Shown piece after piece: positions 16,749 through 26,191 of a DNA stretch of 64,000 nucleotides. Position numbers and translations under genes: made by a program. Origin of the DNA: Virgibacillus halodenitrificans JCM 12304 (GTDB taxonomy: Bacteria; Bacillota; Bacilli; Bacillales; Amphibacillaceae). The notes under the pieces are model-generated. The model did not search any database. It was given only the letters and a program-made list of their open reading frames with translations, and was not told the origin of the DNA. The DNA lies in the NCBI RefSeq assembly GCF_001310895.1, contig NZ_BAZS01000014.1, forward strand, positions 1-64,000, given 5' to 3'. The first letter of the stretch is position 1, and every line of letters starts with the position of its first letter.

Positions 16749-17831
16749 CTAACTAAATCCAACCTCAATCTCCTCCACTGGACTGCAAGCCTGCCCTTCC
16801 ATTAATAGCATCTGACATTCTTCCAAATTCATAATTACTGAAAAAGCAGTAACAGTATTCGTATAAGCAGAGGATTCATTTTCTCTATGGCGACAAATAG
16901 ATTCTGGGTAATGTTTATGGTCAGCAAACCATTTCTTAATCACATCTCTGGTAATATGCTTTTTCTGACTTACATTAGCATCGATGAGCTCCTCGATTCT
17001 ATCTTTTCTTCTAAATGAGTTTGCGGAATCCTCAATGCTTTCTTTCCCTATATGTTCAATCAAACTCTCTGAGCAAAAGTGATTGGTGTGAAATAAATAC
17101 GCATCTGCAGTGGTGTCTTCAGCTATTCCTTTTGGTGAAATTTCCATATTAATCGCCAGGGCATCTTTTTCTCTAGTTCTACCTTGGGCAATAAGAAAAT
17201 TTGCAGAGGATGCGATGGTATCATCACTAATCTTTTGATAAACTTCTTTTATGGTTGCCGAATTTAGTATTTCTCTCAATCCCACGTGCACCGGTAGCCT
17301 ATTTTTACGTATATTAGCCCGTAATGCGTTTAGACAGACACCTAAACCGTTGTCATTCATACCAATCTTACCAATAATTCCACCTTCCGTAACCATTTGA
17401 ATAACGGGAGCGTTCTTTTGTTCAATCTTAGTCAGAAATAAGCTTCGTGACTGTGCTTCTCTCCAATCCCACGTTTGCCCTAAATAAGCAGCAGTACCAA
17501 TTGGTGGCAAAATAGCGATACTTGTACATCCATCTGTTTTATTGGTAGTTAAGGCTATCTCACTCCGAGCATTTAAAGTTAAAATATCATAAAAATCAAC
17601 AGATGCCCCTTTGGCTATACCATTCATTTCCTCCAATAACGCTACATTTGTTTTCTCAATATAACTTTCATGTGTTTTTGCCAATTCAATTGCTTCTTTC
17701 CAAGTTATCTCACCTTCATGCCAAAATAGCTTCTCATAGGAATCTAAACTAAACAATACTTCTTCTTTCGCCTGTATTCCATGCTGTCTGCCAATATCTT
17801 CGGCTGAGCCTGAAAAATGCAAGGATTTCAT
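16749..17831 (-). CDS. C45-family Ntn hydrolase/acyltransferase
   Basis: A 360-residue protein of the C45 family (acyl-CoA:6-aminopenicillanate acyltransferase-like). These enzymes cleave themselves before a catalytic cysteine; here Cys102 in KTDGCTSIAI is the expected nucleophile. Supporting motifs are GSAEDIGRQHG at the N-terminus, GQTWDWREAQ and TEGGIIGKIGMNDNGLGVCLN. It is the last gene of a minus-strand operon with a YfcC carrier and an N-acylamino acid racemase. It may add or remove acyl groups on amino acids so that the racemase can act. AAAAGGAG lies before ATG. No signal peptide is seen, so it is cytoplasmic. Confidence 0.8.
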   Translation of the reverse strand: MKSLHFSGSAEDIGRQHGIQAKEEVLFSLDSYEKLFWHEGEITWKEAIELAKTHESYIEKTNVALLEEMNGIAKGASVDFYDILTLNARSEIALTTNKTDGCTSIAILPPIGTAAYLGQTWDWREAQSRSLFLTKIEQKNAPVIQMVTEGGIIGKIGMNDNGLGVCLNALRANIRKNRLPVHVGLREILNSATIKEVYQKISDDTIASSANFLIAQGRTREKDALAINMEISPKGIAEDTTADAYLFHTNHFCSESLIEHIGKESIEDSANSFRRKDRIEELIDANVSQKKHITRDVIKKWFADHKHYPESICRHRENESSAYTNTVTAFSVIMNLEECQMLLMEGQACSPVEEIEVGFS

Positions 17832-17862
17832 GTGATTGCTCCTTTTAATATAGTTATGCTGT

Positions 17863-18969
17863 TTAGTTAAAACACTTGGTAGTACTGGTATTTTTTAATA
17901 CTTCATCCATATCTATTTTAAATCCAATTCCGGGAGTTTCAGGTACTTGTAATAAACCATTTTCTACCCGAACCTCTGGCTGGATAATATCTTTATCCCA
18001 GTATCTTGAAGATGATGCTGTATCACCCGGAAGTGTGAAGTTAGTCAAAGAAGTAATGGCTATATTATGCGCTCTCCCTATCCCAGATTCCAACATGCCC
18101 CCACACCACATGGGGATATTTTCTTCGTTGCATAAGTCATGGATTTTAATTGCTTGTGTTAATCCCCCAACACGACCAATTTTTAAGTTAATAATTTTAC
18201 CGCTCCCCAGTTCAATTGTCTGGCGTGCATCATTAAAGGAATGAATACTTTCATCAAGACAAATAGGAGTTTTTAATTCTCTTTGTAATTTTGCATGGTC
18301 AATCAAATCACCAGCAGTCAAAGGTTGTTCGATCATCATTAAATCAAATTGATCCATTTGTTTTAGTGTGTCAACATCTTTTAACGTATAAGCAGAATTA
18401 GCATCTACCATAAGAGGAATGTCTGGAAAATGATTGCGAACTTCTTCAATAACCTCCACATCCTTCCCGGGCTTAATTTTAATTTTAATTCTTTTGTAGC
18501 CTTCTTCTGTTTTGACTCTAATGTTATTTAAAAGATTGTCTATATTTTCTTCTATACCAAGACTAACTCCTACTTCAATTGTTGATTTTGTTCCTCCTAA
18601 GGCTTTGGAAAGTGAAATGTTTTCTGATTTGGCATAAAGATCCCAAATTGCTCCTTCCAATGCTGATTTTGCCAAATGGTTTCTCTTATATGGGCGAAAA
18701 TAATCTTGTAATTGGTTGGGATGCTCTATATTCTTTTTCAATATCGACGGGATAAGAAATTTTTCGAGCATAAGCCAGCTAGATTCTGTAAATTCTTCAA
18801 TATATAATGGCCTTTCAGTAGTTACACATTCTCCCCACCCAGATAGATCGCTTTCATTTTTAACCTGTACAAGGATAAACTCTCTATTCTGCTCAGTGCC
18901 AAAACTCGTGGTAAATGGATGCTTCATCTTCATTTTAATTTTATATAAGTTCACTTCTTCAATTATCAT
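17863..18969 (-). CDS. N-succinyl/N-acylamino acid racemase (enolase superfamily, MenC-like)
   Basis: A member of the muconate-lactonising subgroup, 368 residues from ATG 18969 (AAGGAG eight bases upstream, overlapping the yfcC end; GTG 18975 is the alternative). The catalytic set is complete: Lys162-x-Lys164 in KIKIKPG, metal ligands Asp189 (VDANSAY), Glu214 (IEQPL) and Asp239 (CLDES), and Lys263 in NLKIGR. This spacing agrees closely with the Amycolatopsis and Geobacillus N-succinylamino acid racemases. Such proteins can also make o-succinylbenzoate, but no menaquinone gene is nearby. The carrier and acyl-amino-acid hydrolases around it favour a racemase turning D- into L-N-acylamino acids. 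Confidence 0.85.
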   Translation of the reverse strand: MIIEEVNLYKIKMKMKHPFTTSFGTEQNREFILVQVKNESDLSGWGECVTTERPLYIEEFTESSWLMLEKFLIPSILKKNIEHPNQLQDYFRPYKRNHLAKSALEGAIWDLYAKSENISLSKALGGTKSTIEVGVSLGIEENIDNLLNNIRVKTEEGYKRIKIKIKPGKDVEVIEEVRNHFPDIPLMVDANSAYTLKDVDTLKQMDQFDLMMIEQPLTAGDLIDHAKLQRELKTPICLDESIHSFNDARQTIELGSGKIINLKIGRVGGLTQAIKIHDLCNEENIPMWCGGMLESGIGRAHNIAITSLTNFTLPGDTASSSRYWDKDIIQPEVRVENGLLQVPETPGIGFKIDMDEVLKNTSTTKCFN

Positions 18970-18982
18970 ATTCACCGCTCCT

Positions 18983-20428
18983 TTACATTGGTCCCCAGTT
19001 GATTATTACTGCAATAGTTAGATAGATAATTCCAATGGAATACCAAATGAGTACTAATGGTATTGCAAAGCGAATCCATTTCACCCATGGAATACCGGCT
19101 ATTGCAAGGTTTGCCATTAATACTCCAGATAAAGGTGTAATTATATTTGTAAATCCATCCCCCATAGAATAAGCTTGAACTGCGACTTGACGGGGGATTT
19201 CCATAATATCTGCTAAAGGTGTCATTATAGGCATAACAATTGCTGCTTGCCCACTTCCAGAGGAAACAATCAAATTAAAAATACCATTTCCGATAAAGAG
19301 TGCGATTGCACCCGCTATACTAGAAAAAGAGCCCATTACAACAGACATACCGTGAACAATCGTATCTAGCACCATACTATTTTCCAATATGACAACAATG
19401 GATCTTGCCATTCCAATGATTAATGCACCATATACAACGCCTTTACATCCTTTCATAAATTCTAAAACCATATTATTTGCACCTATTCTGGCTACAATCG
19501 CTGTTGCAATTGCTATTGCAATGAATATGGCGGCCATTTCATTAATTGACCAACCGAGCTGAAAAACTCCAAATACATATGTGCCAATTCCAAGCACGAG
19601 AACAATAAGTGTAAGAATATGAGTGCGAGTCAAGTTTGGAGATACGTTATCCATGCTTTTCTCATCATATTTTGGAAATCTGTTTTCTTTTAGAATACTT
19701 TTTTGAGGATCTTTCTTTACTTTATTTGTATACCAAACAATGTACGTGATGGAAGAAGCTAGAATTGTTACATAGATAATTAAACGGTAGGCAAGACCTG
19801 AGAATAGAGGCAGCTGAGCAATTTGTTGAGCAAAACCTGTTGTAGCTGGATCCAGAAAACCAATGGAGAAACCAGAATATGCGCCTAAATAAATGATAGC
19901 AACACCAACTATGGCATCAATTTTCATTGCTCTGGCTAAAACAATCCCAATAGGTATAAATGCAATTACTGCATTAACTATTATTCCTAAACCACCAAAA
20001 ATGGAGAACAATATAGCAACCATTGTTATTAGTAACCATTCTTTATTTTTTGTTTTGTTAATAGTTTTCATAATCATTGTGTCTATAGCTCCAGTACTCT
20101 CAATAACTCCAAATGCCCCTCCAATGATTAATACTAGAAAAATAATTCCGGCTCCTCCAATCAGCCCTTCCTGGATGGCCCGAAAAACTTCTATAACAGT
20201 TGCTGGTTGTTGTTCAATTTGGGCATAGCTTCCTGGAATAACCAAAGATGCACCGCTTTCTGACGTTTCTCTTTCAAATGATCCTGCTGGAATAAAGTAA
20301 GTTAAAATAGCAGCGATCAACAATATACCAAACAAAATGACGTAAGCATCTGGTAACTCCCATTTTTTCTTCTTTTTTTGGTTATTAGATAGATTTTCTT
20401 TATTTTTCTTAGCTACTTCACTATTCAT
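18983..20428 (-). CDS. YfcC-family carboxylate/amino acid carrier
   Basis: A 481-residue integral membrane protein of the YfcC/DcuC group with about 12 hydrophobic segments. The cytoplasmic N-terminus is lysine-rich, and YFIPAGSFERE follows the first membrane segment. A repeated serine/glycine-rich region (LIVSSGSGQAAIVMPIMTPLAD) and GDGFTNIITPLSGVL near the C-terminus are typical. It is the first gene of the operon with the racemase (13-base gap) and C45 protein and stands opposite an RpiR gene. It probably brings in an acylated amino acid or dipeptide. The Shine-Dalgarno is GAGGAGGG. Confidence 0.82.
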   Translation of the reverse strand: MNSEVAKKNKENLSNNQKKKKKWELPDAYVILFGILLIAAILTYFIPAGSFERETSESGASLVIPGSYAQIEQQPATVIEVFRAIQEGLIGGAGIIFLVLIIGGAFGVIESTGAIDTMIMKTINKTKNKEWLLITMVAILFSIFGGLGIIVNAVIAFIPIGIVLARAMKIDAIVGVAIIYLGAYSGFSIGFLDPATTGFAQQIAQLPLFSGLAYRLIIYVTILASSITYIVWYTNKVKKDPQKSILKENRFPKYDEKSMDNVSPNLTRTHILTLIVLVLGIGTYVFGVFQLGWSINEMAAIFIAIAIATAIVARIGANNMVLEFMKGCKGVVYGALIIGMARSIVVILENSMVLDTIVHGMSVVMGSFSSIAGAIALFIGNGIFNLIVSSGSGQAAIVMPIMTPLADIMEIPRQVAVQAYSMGDGFTNIITPLSGVLMANLAIAGIPWVKWIRFAIPLVLIWYSIGIIYLTIAVIINWGPM

Positions 20429-20465
20429 AATTTCCCTCCTCGTGGTTAATTAATAATTCTAAAAA

Positions 20466-20535
20466 TTAAAACTTGAAGCAAATTATAATATAGTTTATAC
20501 TTCAAATCAATAGCAAATAAAGTTAAAACTTCAAA
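20466..20535. promoter_or_regulatory. Repeated CTTGAAG/CTTCAA boxes between yfcC-like and rpiR-like genes
   Basis: TTAAAACTTGAAG (20466-20478), ACTTCAAA (20499-20506) and TTAAAACTTCAAA (20523-20535) recur about every 28 bases in the divergent promoter region. TTGAAG and CTTCAA also form inverted pairs. Such spacing fits a regulator that binds several sites, most likely the adjacent RpiR protein. Confidence 0.45.
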
Positions 20536-20548
20536 AAGTGGTGAAAAG

Positions 20549-21369
20549 ATGGAACCAAAGTTTATTCGAGAAACAAATAAACAATTCGCTTCTATGACAA
20601 AAGGATTAAAGAAAGTGGGAGATTCTTTACTTTCCGACTCTAGTCTTTTTGCTATATACCTGCTAAAAAAGTCGGTGAATTAATTGGTGTAAGTGAAACG
20701 ACCATATTAAGGTTTTGTACAATGATTGGTTATGTGGGCTATAATGATTTTCAAAAAGACGTACGTAATTATATGCTTGCACCAAATAAGTGGGCAGGTG
20801 AGAAAGGAGAGAGAGATAGTACTTTTGCAGAGCGGATGCAACTAGACATAAGCAATCTTCATTATACTGTTGAAAATTTGGATAATGAATTGCTTGATAA
20901 TGTGGTAGATACTTTAATTAACAGTTCTAAAATCATTGTTGCAGGATATTATCAGTCATTTTCATATGCACATTGGCTTTCGTTTAATCTTAGTTACATA
21001 CTTCATGATGTTGTGTTATACAGACCAGAGAATGATGCAGGTATGTTGGATATGTTGCCAAAAGAGGCTTGTATTGTAATCTTTTCTTACTACCGTTATG
21101 CACTTGATACTATTCGATTAGCGGAAGAGGCAAAGAGTAAGTCGATAAAGGTGATTGCTATAACGGATTCACGCGTATCTCCAATCGCTGAATATGCCGA
21201 TTTCCTACTACCGATAAATATCAGTAATAAAACACTTATAAATAAAGGCCCTGTAACTATGTCGTTAATAAATACGGTGATTATTGAGATAATTGAAAAG
21301 GTTAAATCGCGTGGAAAGATTAAGTCAACCTATAAATTTCTTATAAAGGATGGGGAAGATGATGAATAA
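20549..21369 (+). pseudogene. RpiR-family regulator with an internal -1 frameshift
   Basis: ATG 20549 opens a frame (MEPKFIRETNKQF...) that stops at 20683. The rest of the protein continues in the -1 frame as KVGELIGVSETTILRFC, then an SIS sugar-phosphate domain (GYYQSFSYAHWLSF, CIVIFSYYR, DSRVSPIAEYADFLLP), ending at 21369. The switch falls at A-AAA-AAG (20665-20671). Joining the frames there gives the exact spacing expected of an RpiR helix-turn-helix. Either one A was lost from a seven-A run, by mutation or sequencing error, or the ribosome shifts here as on dnaX. If functional, it would regulate the flanking carrier/racemase and M20 genes. Confidence 0.75.
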
Positions 21370-22495
21370 CACGAAGAATAAAATTGAAATGCAAATTGAA
21401 AATACGTTTGACTATTTACATAATCATGCAGAAATAAGCTGGGAAGAAGTGGAAACAACAAAATATATTGAGAAGATCTTGAAAGAAAGCGGATGTGTTG
21501 TTAAAACATTTAATGATTGTACTGGCGTTATTGGTGATCTAGGTAATTTTAATAAAGGGCTGCCAGTCGTTGCTGTGCGAGCAGATATGGATGCATTATG
21601 GCAAGAGGTAGAAGGAAAGTTTCAGGCAAACCATTCATGTGGGCATGATGCACACATGTCTATGGTGCTCGGATTGTTATGGAAGTTAAAAAAAGAAGGA
21701 AATGTTTTAGATAAAATCGCTGTTCGTTTTATTTTTCAGCCAGCCGAAGAAAAGGCTGGAGGAGCGTTGAAAATGGTAGAAAAAGGAGTGGTGGATGACG
21801 TTGATTATTTGTTTGGTGTGCACTTGAGACCTATACAGGAAGCTAAGTTAGGTCATGCCACTCCCGTAATTGTACATGGAGCTGCAAAGTCATACGAAGG
21901 GATTATTAAAGGCCATGATGCTCACGGAGCGCGTCCGCATTTGAATGAAAATGTTATCGAGGTAGGTGCTCAAATTGTTAATTTGTTAAAACAAATACAC
22001 TTAGACCCTCTCGTTCCCCATTCTGTGAAAATGACTAGTTTCAAAGCTGGAGGAAAAAGTACTAATATTATTCCAGGAAGTGCTACATTCTCGCTTGATC
22101 TAAGGGCGCAAACAAATGAAGAAATGGAGAAATTAGATTCAAAAGTTAATAGCATCATGAAAACAGTTAGAGAATTATATGGAATTGATATAGAGTTAAA
22201 TCGTAACAGCGGAATAGCTGCTGCAAAGTTAAATGATGAAGCAACCATGGTAATGAGTAAAGCGATAAAATGTGTACTTGGAGAAGAAGGTTTAGACAAA
22301 CCATTAGTAACTCCTGGTGGAGATGATTTTCACTACTATACGATAAAAAGACCTTCCTTGAAAGCGACTATGTTAGGGCTTGGTTGTGACTTAAAACCAG
22401 GCTTACACCATCCGTATATGACATTTGATAAGAATGCTTTGATAAATGGAACGGAAATTTTATATCAAGCTGTAAAAAATGTGTATGAATTTTAA
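21359..22495 (+). CDS. M20-family amidohydrolase, AmhX-like
   Basis: A 378-residue zinc hydrolase of the M20D type. Metal and catalytic motifs are VVAVRADMDALW, NHSCGHDAHMSM, FIFQPAEEKAGG and GVHLRP, with the lid-domain motif GHDAHGARPH and a late TPGGDDFHYY. The family removes acyl groups from N-acylamino acids. The gene overlaps the end of the RpiR frame. ATG 21359 is chosen (AAGGATGGGG upstream); 21350 and 21362 are possible. Beside the racemase and acyltransferase it could supply the deacylation step that frees the L-amino acid. It has no signal peptide. Confidence 0.85.
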   Translation: MMNNTKNKIEMQIENTFDYLHNHAEISWEEVETTKYIEKILKESGCVVKTFNDCTGVIGDLGNFNKGLPVVAVRADMDALWQEVEGKFQANHSCGHDAHMSMVLGLLWKLKKEGNVLDKIAVRFIFQPAEEKAGGALKMVEKGVVDDVDYLFGVHLRPIQEAKLGHATPVIVHGAAKSYEGIIKGHDAHGARPHLNENVIEVGAQIVNLLKQIHLDPLVPHSVKMTSFKAGGKSTNIIPGSATFSLDLRAQTNEEMEKLDSKVNSIMKTVRELYGIDIELNRNSGIAAAKLNDEATMVMSKAIKCVLGEEGLDKPLVTPGGDDFHYYTIKRPSLKATMLGLGCDLKPGLHHPYMTFDKNALINGTEILYQAVKNVYEF

Positions 22496-22652
22496 TTTAA
22501 GATTTATTAGGTAACCGTCTGCTTTGGTGGATGGTTATTTAAGTTACGACATGTAGGGTTAGTCTGCTAATAAGTAGCTTTTTAATATTCCTTACTATTT
22601 TAGAGAGGGGGGCCTGTCATTCGCGAATTTAGTCGAAAAGGAAACGAGAATA

Positions 22653-23592
22653 ATGGGAGTGTCTTACCAAGGTGAATTGGTGTGTCATGAGTCGTTAGGT
22701 CAACGGATTGTATCTCTATAAAAGCTCCTAGGCAGATTGATACAGTAACAAAGGTTGTTGCTACCTTCCCCGCTGTTTAAAGGTTTTATAGATAGAGGAG
22801 AAATAAGGCTGGATGATCCAGTAGTTTTCTTCCTACCAACCTTTTCACGAAACGAAAAAGAACATATAAACATTAGGCATTTATTAACTCATATAGCGGG
22901 GCTTGAAGCACAACGGGAATTTAATCAGGAAGGCCTAAGGACAGACCAGGTGTTGGAACAAATTTATTCAGAGTATCCGGAATATGAACCAGTACAAAAT
23001 TTTATTACACTTTACAAGCTGATAGAGAAGATTGCAATTGAGCTATTTGCAGATTTTGATAACCTGGAAGTATTTTCTCCGTTGGAAATGATTGATGCTG
23101 CATTTATTCCGATTCATGAAACCGAGCGATTTGCGGCAACGGAGTATAGTGAACAGCTTCAGGATTATAAACGAGGTATTGTTCATGATGAAAATGCTGC
23201 GTCAATGGGAGGAGTGTGAGGTCATGCAGGCTTGTTTTCAACGATCAGGGACTTAACCCATTTTGCGACAATGATTGAAAATAATGGAGTATATAAGGGA
23301 CAGCGTATTTTATCAGAAAGTGTAGTAAGCCTTCCGAACAGAACCATACACCATTTGGTCTGGAATATAGGGGACTTGGGTGGGTAGTGAAAAGTCCTGA
23401 GCTGTCGTCGTGTGGTGATCTCTTTTCCGCTCAAGCATTTGGCATACAGGATTTGCAGGTATAAGTATGTGGTTTGATCCTGAAGCGCAATTACATGTTA
23501 TCTTATTGACCAATCGCGTACATTATGGGAGTGAACCGCATATAATCAGATTACGCGCCCGCTTGCATAATTTGATTCGAGCGAGTTTGTAA
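22653..23592 (+). pseudogene. Decayed S12 beta-lactamase-family hydrolase
   Basis: Fragments of one serine hydrolase can be read in order through several frames: MGVSYQGELVCHESLG, then DTVTKVVATFPAV where the S-x-x-K serine is lost, then IDRGEIRLDDPVVFFLP and HINIRHLLTHIAGLE. After a stop at 23219 come GHAGLFSTIRDLTHFATMI and, in another frame, TGFAGISMWFDPEAQLHVIL up to TAA 23590. At least three stops or frame changes separate these pieces, so the gene is dead. The pattern recalls AmiE/YbbE-type S12 proteins, but this is not certain. Confidence 0.8.
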
Positions 23593-23636
23593 GATAATAG
23601 AAATTGATTTAGTAGGAAAACATTCTAATGTAGCTT

Positions 23637-23675
23637 AAAATCCTTGACTGGCATAATGCCTTTCAAGGATTTTTT
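23637..23675 (+). terminator. Terminator after the decayed S12 gene
   Basis: AAAATCCTTGA (23637-23647) pairs with TCAAGGATTTT (23663-23673), with a nested GGCA/TGCC hairpin in the loop and a T6 end. It has outlived the gene in front of it. Confidence 0.85.
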
Positions 23676-23746
23676 GTGTTCGTCCTATCTGTTTCCAGTA
23701 TAAGAAGTGTGCATTCTTCTAACTTGTCCAGTCTATCTACAAGTCA

Positions 23747-24667
23747 TTATGGGATAAACGCTTGAAAGATAGGATCTGTTTTTAGTATTTCCAGAATTTG
23801 TTCTGTTAAAAAAGGAGAATTTGAATCCTTATTCCATAGCACGGAACTTGAACTGTACAACTCCATATTATGAAGTTTTATCGTTTTTAGTTTATTGGAC
23901 TCTAATAAACCCGCCATATCTGATGGCATTAAAGAAACTCCTAAATTGTTTGCTACGAGATTTGAAATCGACAACAATGCGGAACCTGTACAAAGCTTTT
24001 TAGGAGAAAAACCAGCCGTCAAACAAGCTTTTTCTAAAAGGAATTGCAATGGATTTGTTTGTTCATCACTATAATGAATAAATGTGTCGTTTCTAGCCTC
24101 ATAGAGGTCTATAGAATCCTTTTTAGCTAGTGGATGGTCTTTAGAAACGATCAATCGCAATGGATATTTTTTAAACTCAAAAAGACTTAAATTAGTAGTA
24201 AGGTATTCTTCTTTATAAATAGGTGTTCGAATAAAAGCAAGATGAAAGTTGTTTTTTTTCATTAATTCGATTGCTTTTGCTGAACTGGTTTCATGTGTAT
24301 AAAGATCAACATCTGGAAAGTTTGCTGAAACTTTTATTAATAACTTTGGTATAAAAATACTTGCAGCTGATGGTACCGTAGCAATTTTAATTTGCGCTTT
24401 AGGAATCATTTTTCTAGAGCTCATAAAGTCTACTGTTTTTTCAATTTCATCGAACGAGGATGCCAGCTTATTAAAGATGTACGATCCTTCTTCTGTTAAA
24501 GTCACTTTTCGCGTTGTACGATTTAATAGTTTAAAACCTAGTTTATTCTCTAGTTCAGATATTTGTTGGCTTAATCCCGGCTGGGAAATGTGTAACGATT
24601 TTGAGGCTTCACTGAAACTCAGATATTTAGCAACTTCGATAAAATAACGTATGGTTTGTAGACTCAT
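23747..24667 (-). CDS. LysR-family transcriptional regulator
   Basis: A 306-residue LysR regulator. The N-terminal helix-turn-helix (SLQTIRYFIEVAKYLSFSEASKSLHISQPGLSQQI, residues about 2-36) is followed by the linker helix and a two-lobed effector domain from about 90 (IKIATVPSAASIFIPKLL). It is divergent from the S12 hydrolase and downstream peptidase/Opp genes, and the shared promoter region holds a perfect dyad. It likely activates that peptide-use operon. AAGGAG lies before ATG. The effector is unknown. Confidence 0.88.
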   Translation of the reverse strand: MSLQTIRYFIEVAKYLSFSEASKSLHISQPGLSQQISELENKLGFKLLNRTTRKVTLTEEGSYIFNKLASSFDEIEKTVDFMSSRKMIPKAQIKIATVPSAASIFIPKLLIKVSANFPDVDLYTHETSSAKAIELMKKNNFHLAFIRTPIYKEEYLTTNLSLFEFKKYPLRLIVSKDHPLAKKDSIDLYEARNDTFIHYSDEQTNPLQFLLEKACLTAGFSPKKLCTGSALLSISNLVANNLGVSLMPSDMAGLLESNKLKTIKLHNMELYSSSSVLWNKDSNSPFLTEQILEILKTDPIFQAFIP

Positions 24668-24720
24668 GGAAGGCTCCTTTTACTTATATAATATCTAGAT
24701 TAATAACGAATACTTATAAC

Positions 24721-24747
24721 ATTATAAAAATTATATATTTTTATAAT
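24721..24747. promoter_or_regulatory. LysR-type operator dyad
   Basis: A perfect inverted repeat with 11-base arms (24721-24731 with 24737-24747) around TATAT. It fits the ATA/TAT-rich T-N11-A style of LysR sites and covers the -35 region of a plus-strand promoter whose -10 is TATAAT at 24762-24767. Confidence 0.55.
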
Positions 24748-24837
24748 TGCAACGTCAATATTATAATGATTAAAACTAGAGGCCTTATACAAGTTGTGTA
24801 AGTAGGCCAAATCGTATTGTCTTAAGGAGTGCTAACG

Positions 24838-26154
24838 ATGCAAAATAATAGGTGGTCTACATTTGAATCCTATGTTAATCATTTAATGTCGGAAAATCAT
24901 GTAGCTGGTGCTGCTGTAGCTATATCGAAAAATGGAAAGGTTATCTATAAAAATGGTTTCGGATACAGAGATATAGAGAATAAAAAACCGGTTACCGTAG
25001 ATACCATTTTTGGTATTGCTTCAATATCTAAGTCCTTTACCGCATTAGCAATTATGAAATTAGAATCAGAAGGAAAACTATCTGTTGATGATCCAGTAAT
25101 CAACTATTTGCCAGCGTTCCAACTCAAAACAGAGGATATGTCTAAAATTAAAATCCATCATTTGTTATCTCATACAGTAGGAATGCCGCCAATTGAGCGA
25201 TACCAAAATTTAAACCGCTTTCATGAGCATATCGACTATTTAGCCAAGGTGAATGATTGCCCATTAGGGAAACCGGGAGAATACTTGAGTTATTGCAATG
25301 ATCTTTACTTACTACTAGGTGCAATTATTGAGAAGGTAACTGGTCGTTTGTTTAGAAAATATATGATCGAAGAAATTATCGTTCCGCTAAAAATGCACCG
25401 AACTACTTATAGTACAGAAGATATTAATAAATACGATAATGTAACAAAGCAGTATGAATATGAACCAGCTTCAAACACATTTAAATCACATTGTTTTGAA
25501 AACCTTGGTAATTATGAAACGAGTGGCGGATTGCGTTCAAGTGTGATGGATTTAATGAAATATGGAAATGTTTATGTGGACGCCTTATCTTCACAGCAAG
25601 CAAACATGGAGCACATACAATATCAAAAAATGTGGGAACCAGTTTATCAACTTAGTGAAAATGAATTCTATGGATATGGAATAAGAACAGAGCATAATTA
25701 CTTTGGTCATCGATTAGTTAAGCACGGAGGTAGCTTACCAGGGGTAGCATCCTACTTTGGTTTTATACCTGAAGAAAAAATAGTGGTAGCGGTCCTAACA
25801 AATGTTTCAAAAGGCCCTAAAATAGCGATTTGGAAAGCAGCGCTACATACTGCTTTAGGCATTCCTATCGAACAGAAAAAAGAGGAAAGAAACGACTATG
25901 TGCTTTCTAATAAAGAAATGCATACATTGATAGGTACCTATGCAACAAACAAGAAAGGTAGCCGAATTGAAATTCTAGAAGAAAATGGTGTCCTCATGGC
26001 TAAAAGCAATGGTGAATTATCTGAGCTTCAAGCTATTGATAACCAAACTTTAGTTAAGAAAGATAGTGGAGAGAAAGTGAAGTTTTATATAAATAATCAA
26101 GGTATTGCTTGGGCAGCATTTAGTAGTTTAAGAATGCTTCCTCGCCGAGAGTAG
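24838..26154 (+). CDS. S12-family serine hydrolase (beta-lactamase-like)
   Basis: A 438-residue serine hydrolase related to class C beta-lactamases and D-aminopeptidases. The S-x-x-K nucleophile motif is SISKSFTA; Y-x-N is YCN in GEYLSYCNDLYLL; the third motif appears as KHGGSLPGVASYFGF. No secretion signal is evident, so it is probably cytoplasmic. ATG 24838 has AAGGAG eight bases upstream; GTG 24829 overlaps that site. It leads a same-strand series with M19 and S9 peptidases and an oligopeptide importer, suggesting removal of D-amino acids or amides from imported peptides. Confidence 0.85.
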   Translation: MQNNRWSTFESYVNHLMSENHVAGAAVAISKNGKVIYKNGFGYRDIENKKPVTVDTIFGIASISKSFTALAIMKLESEGKLSVDDPVINYLPAFQLKTEDMSKIKIHHLLSHTVGMPPIERYQNLNRFHEHIDYLAKVNDCPLGKPGEYLSYCNDLYLLLGAIIEKVTGRLFRKYMIEEIIVPLKMHRTTYSTEDINKYDNVTKQYEYEPASNTFKSHCFENLGNYETSGGLRSSVMDLMKYGNVYVDALSSQQANMEHIQYQKMWEPVYQLSENEFYGYGIRTEHNYFGHRLVKHGGSLPGVASYFGFIPEEKIVVAVLTNVSKGPKIAIWKAALHTALGIPIEQKKEERNDYVLSNKEMHTLIGTYATNKKGSRIEILEENGVLMAKSNGELSELQAIDNQTLVKKDSGEKVKFYINNQGIAWAAFSSLRMLPRRE

Positions 26155-26191
26155 GGTTGTTGGTCTGTTTAATTTGGAGGTAATATAAAAA

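Noticed and set aside
17863-18969. Racemase considered as o-succinylbenzoate synthase (menC) for menaquinone
   Set aside because: No men genes nearby; operon partners act on acylated amino acids. Side activity cannot be excluded.
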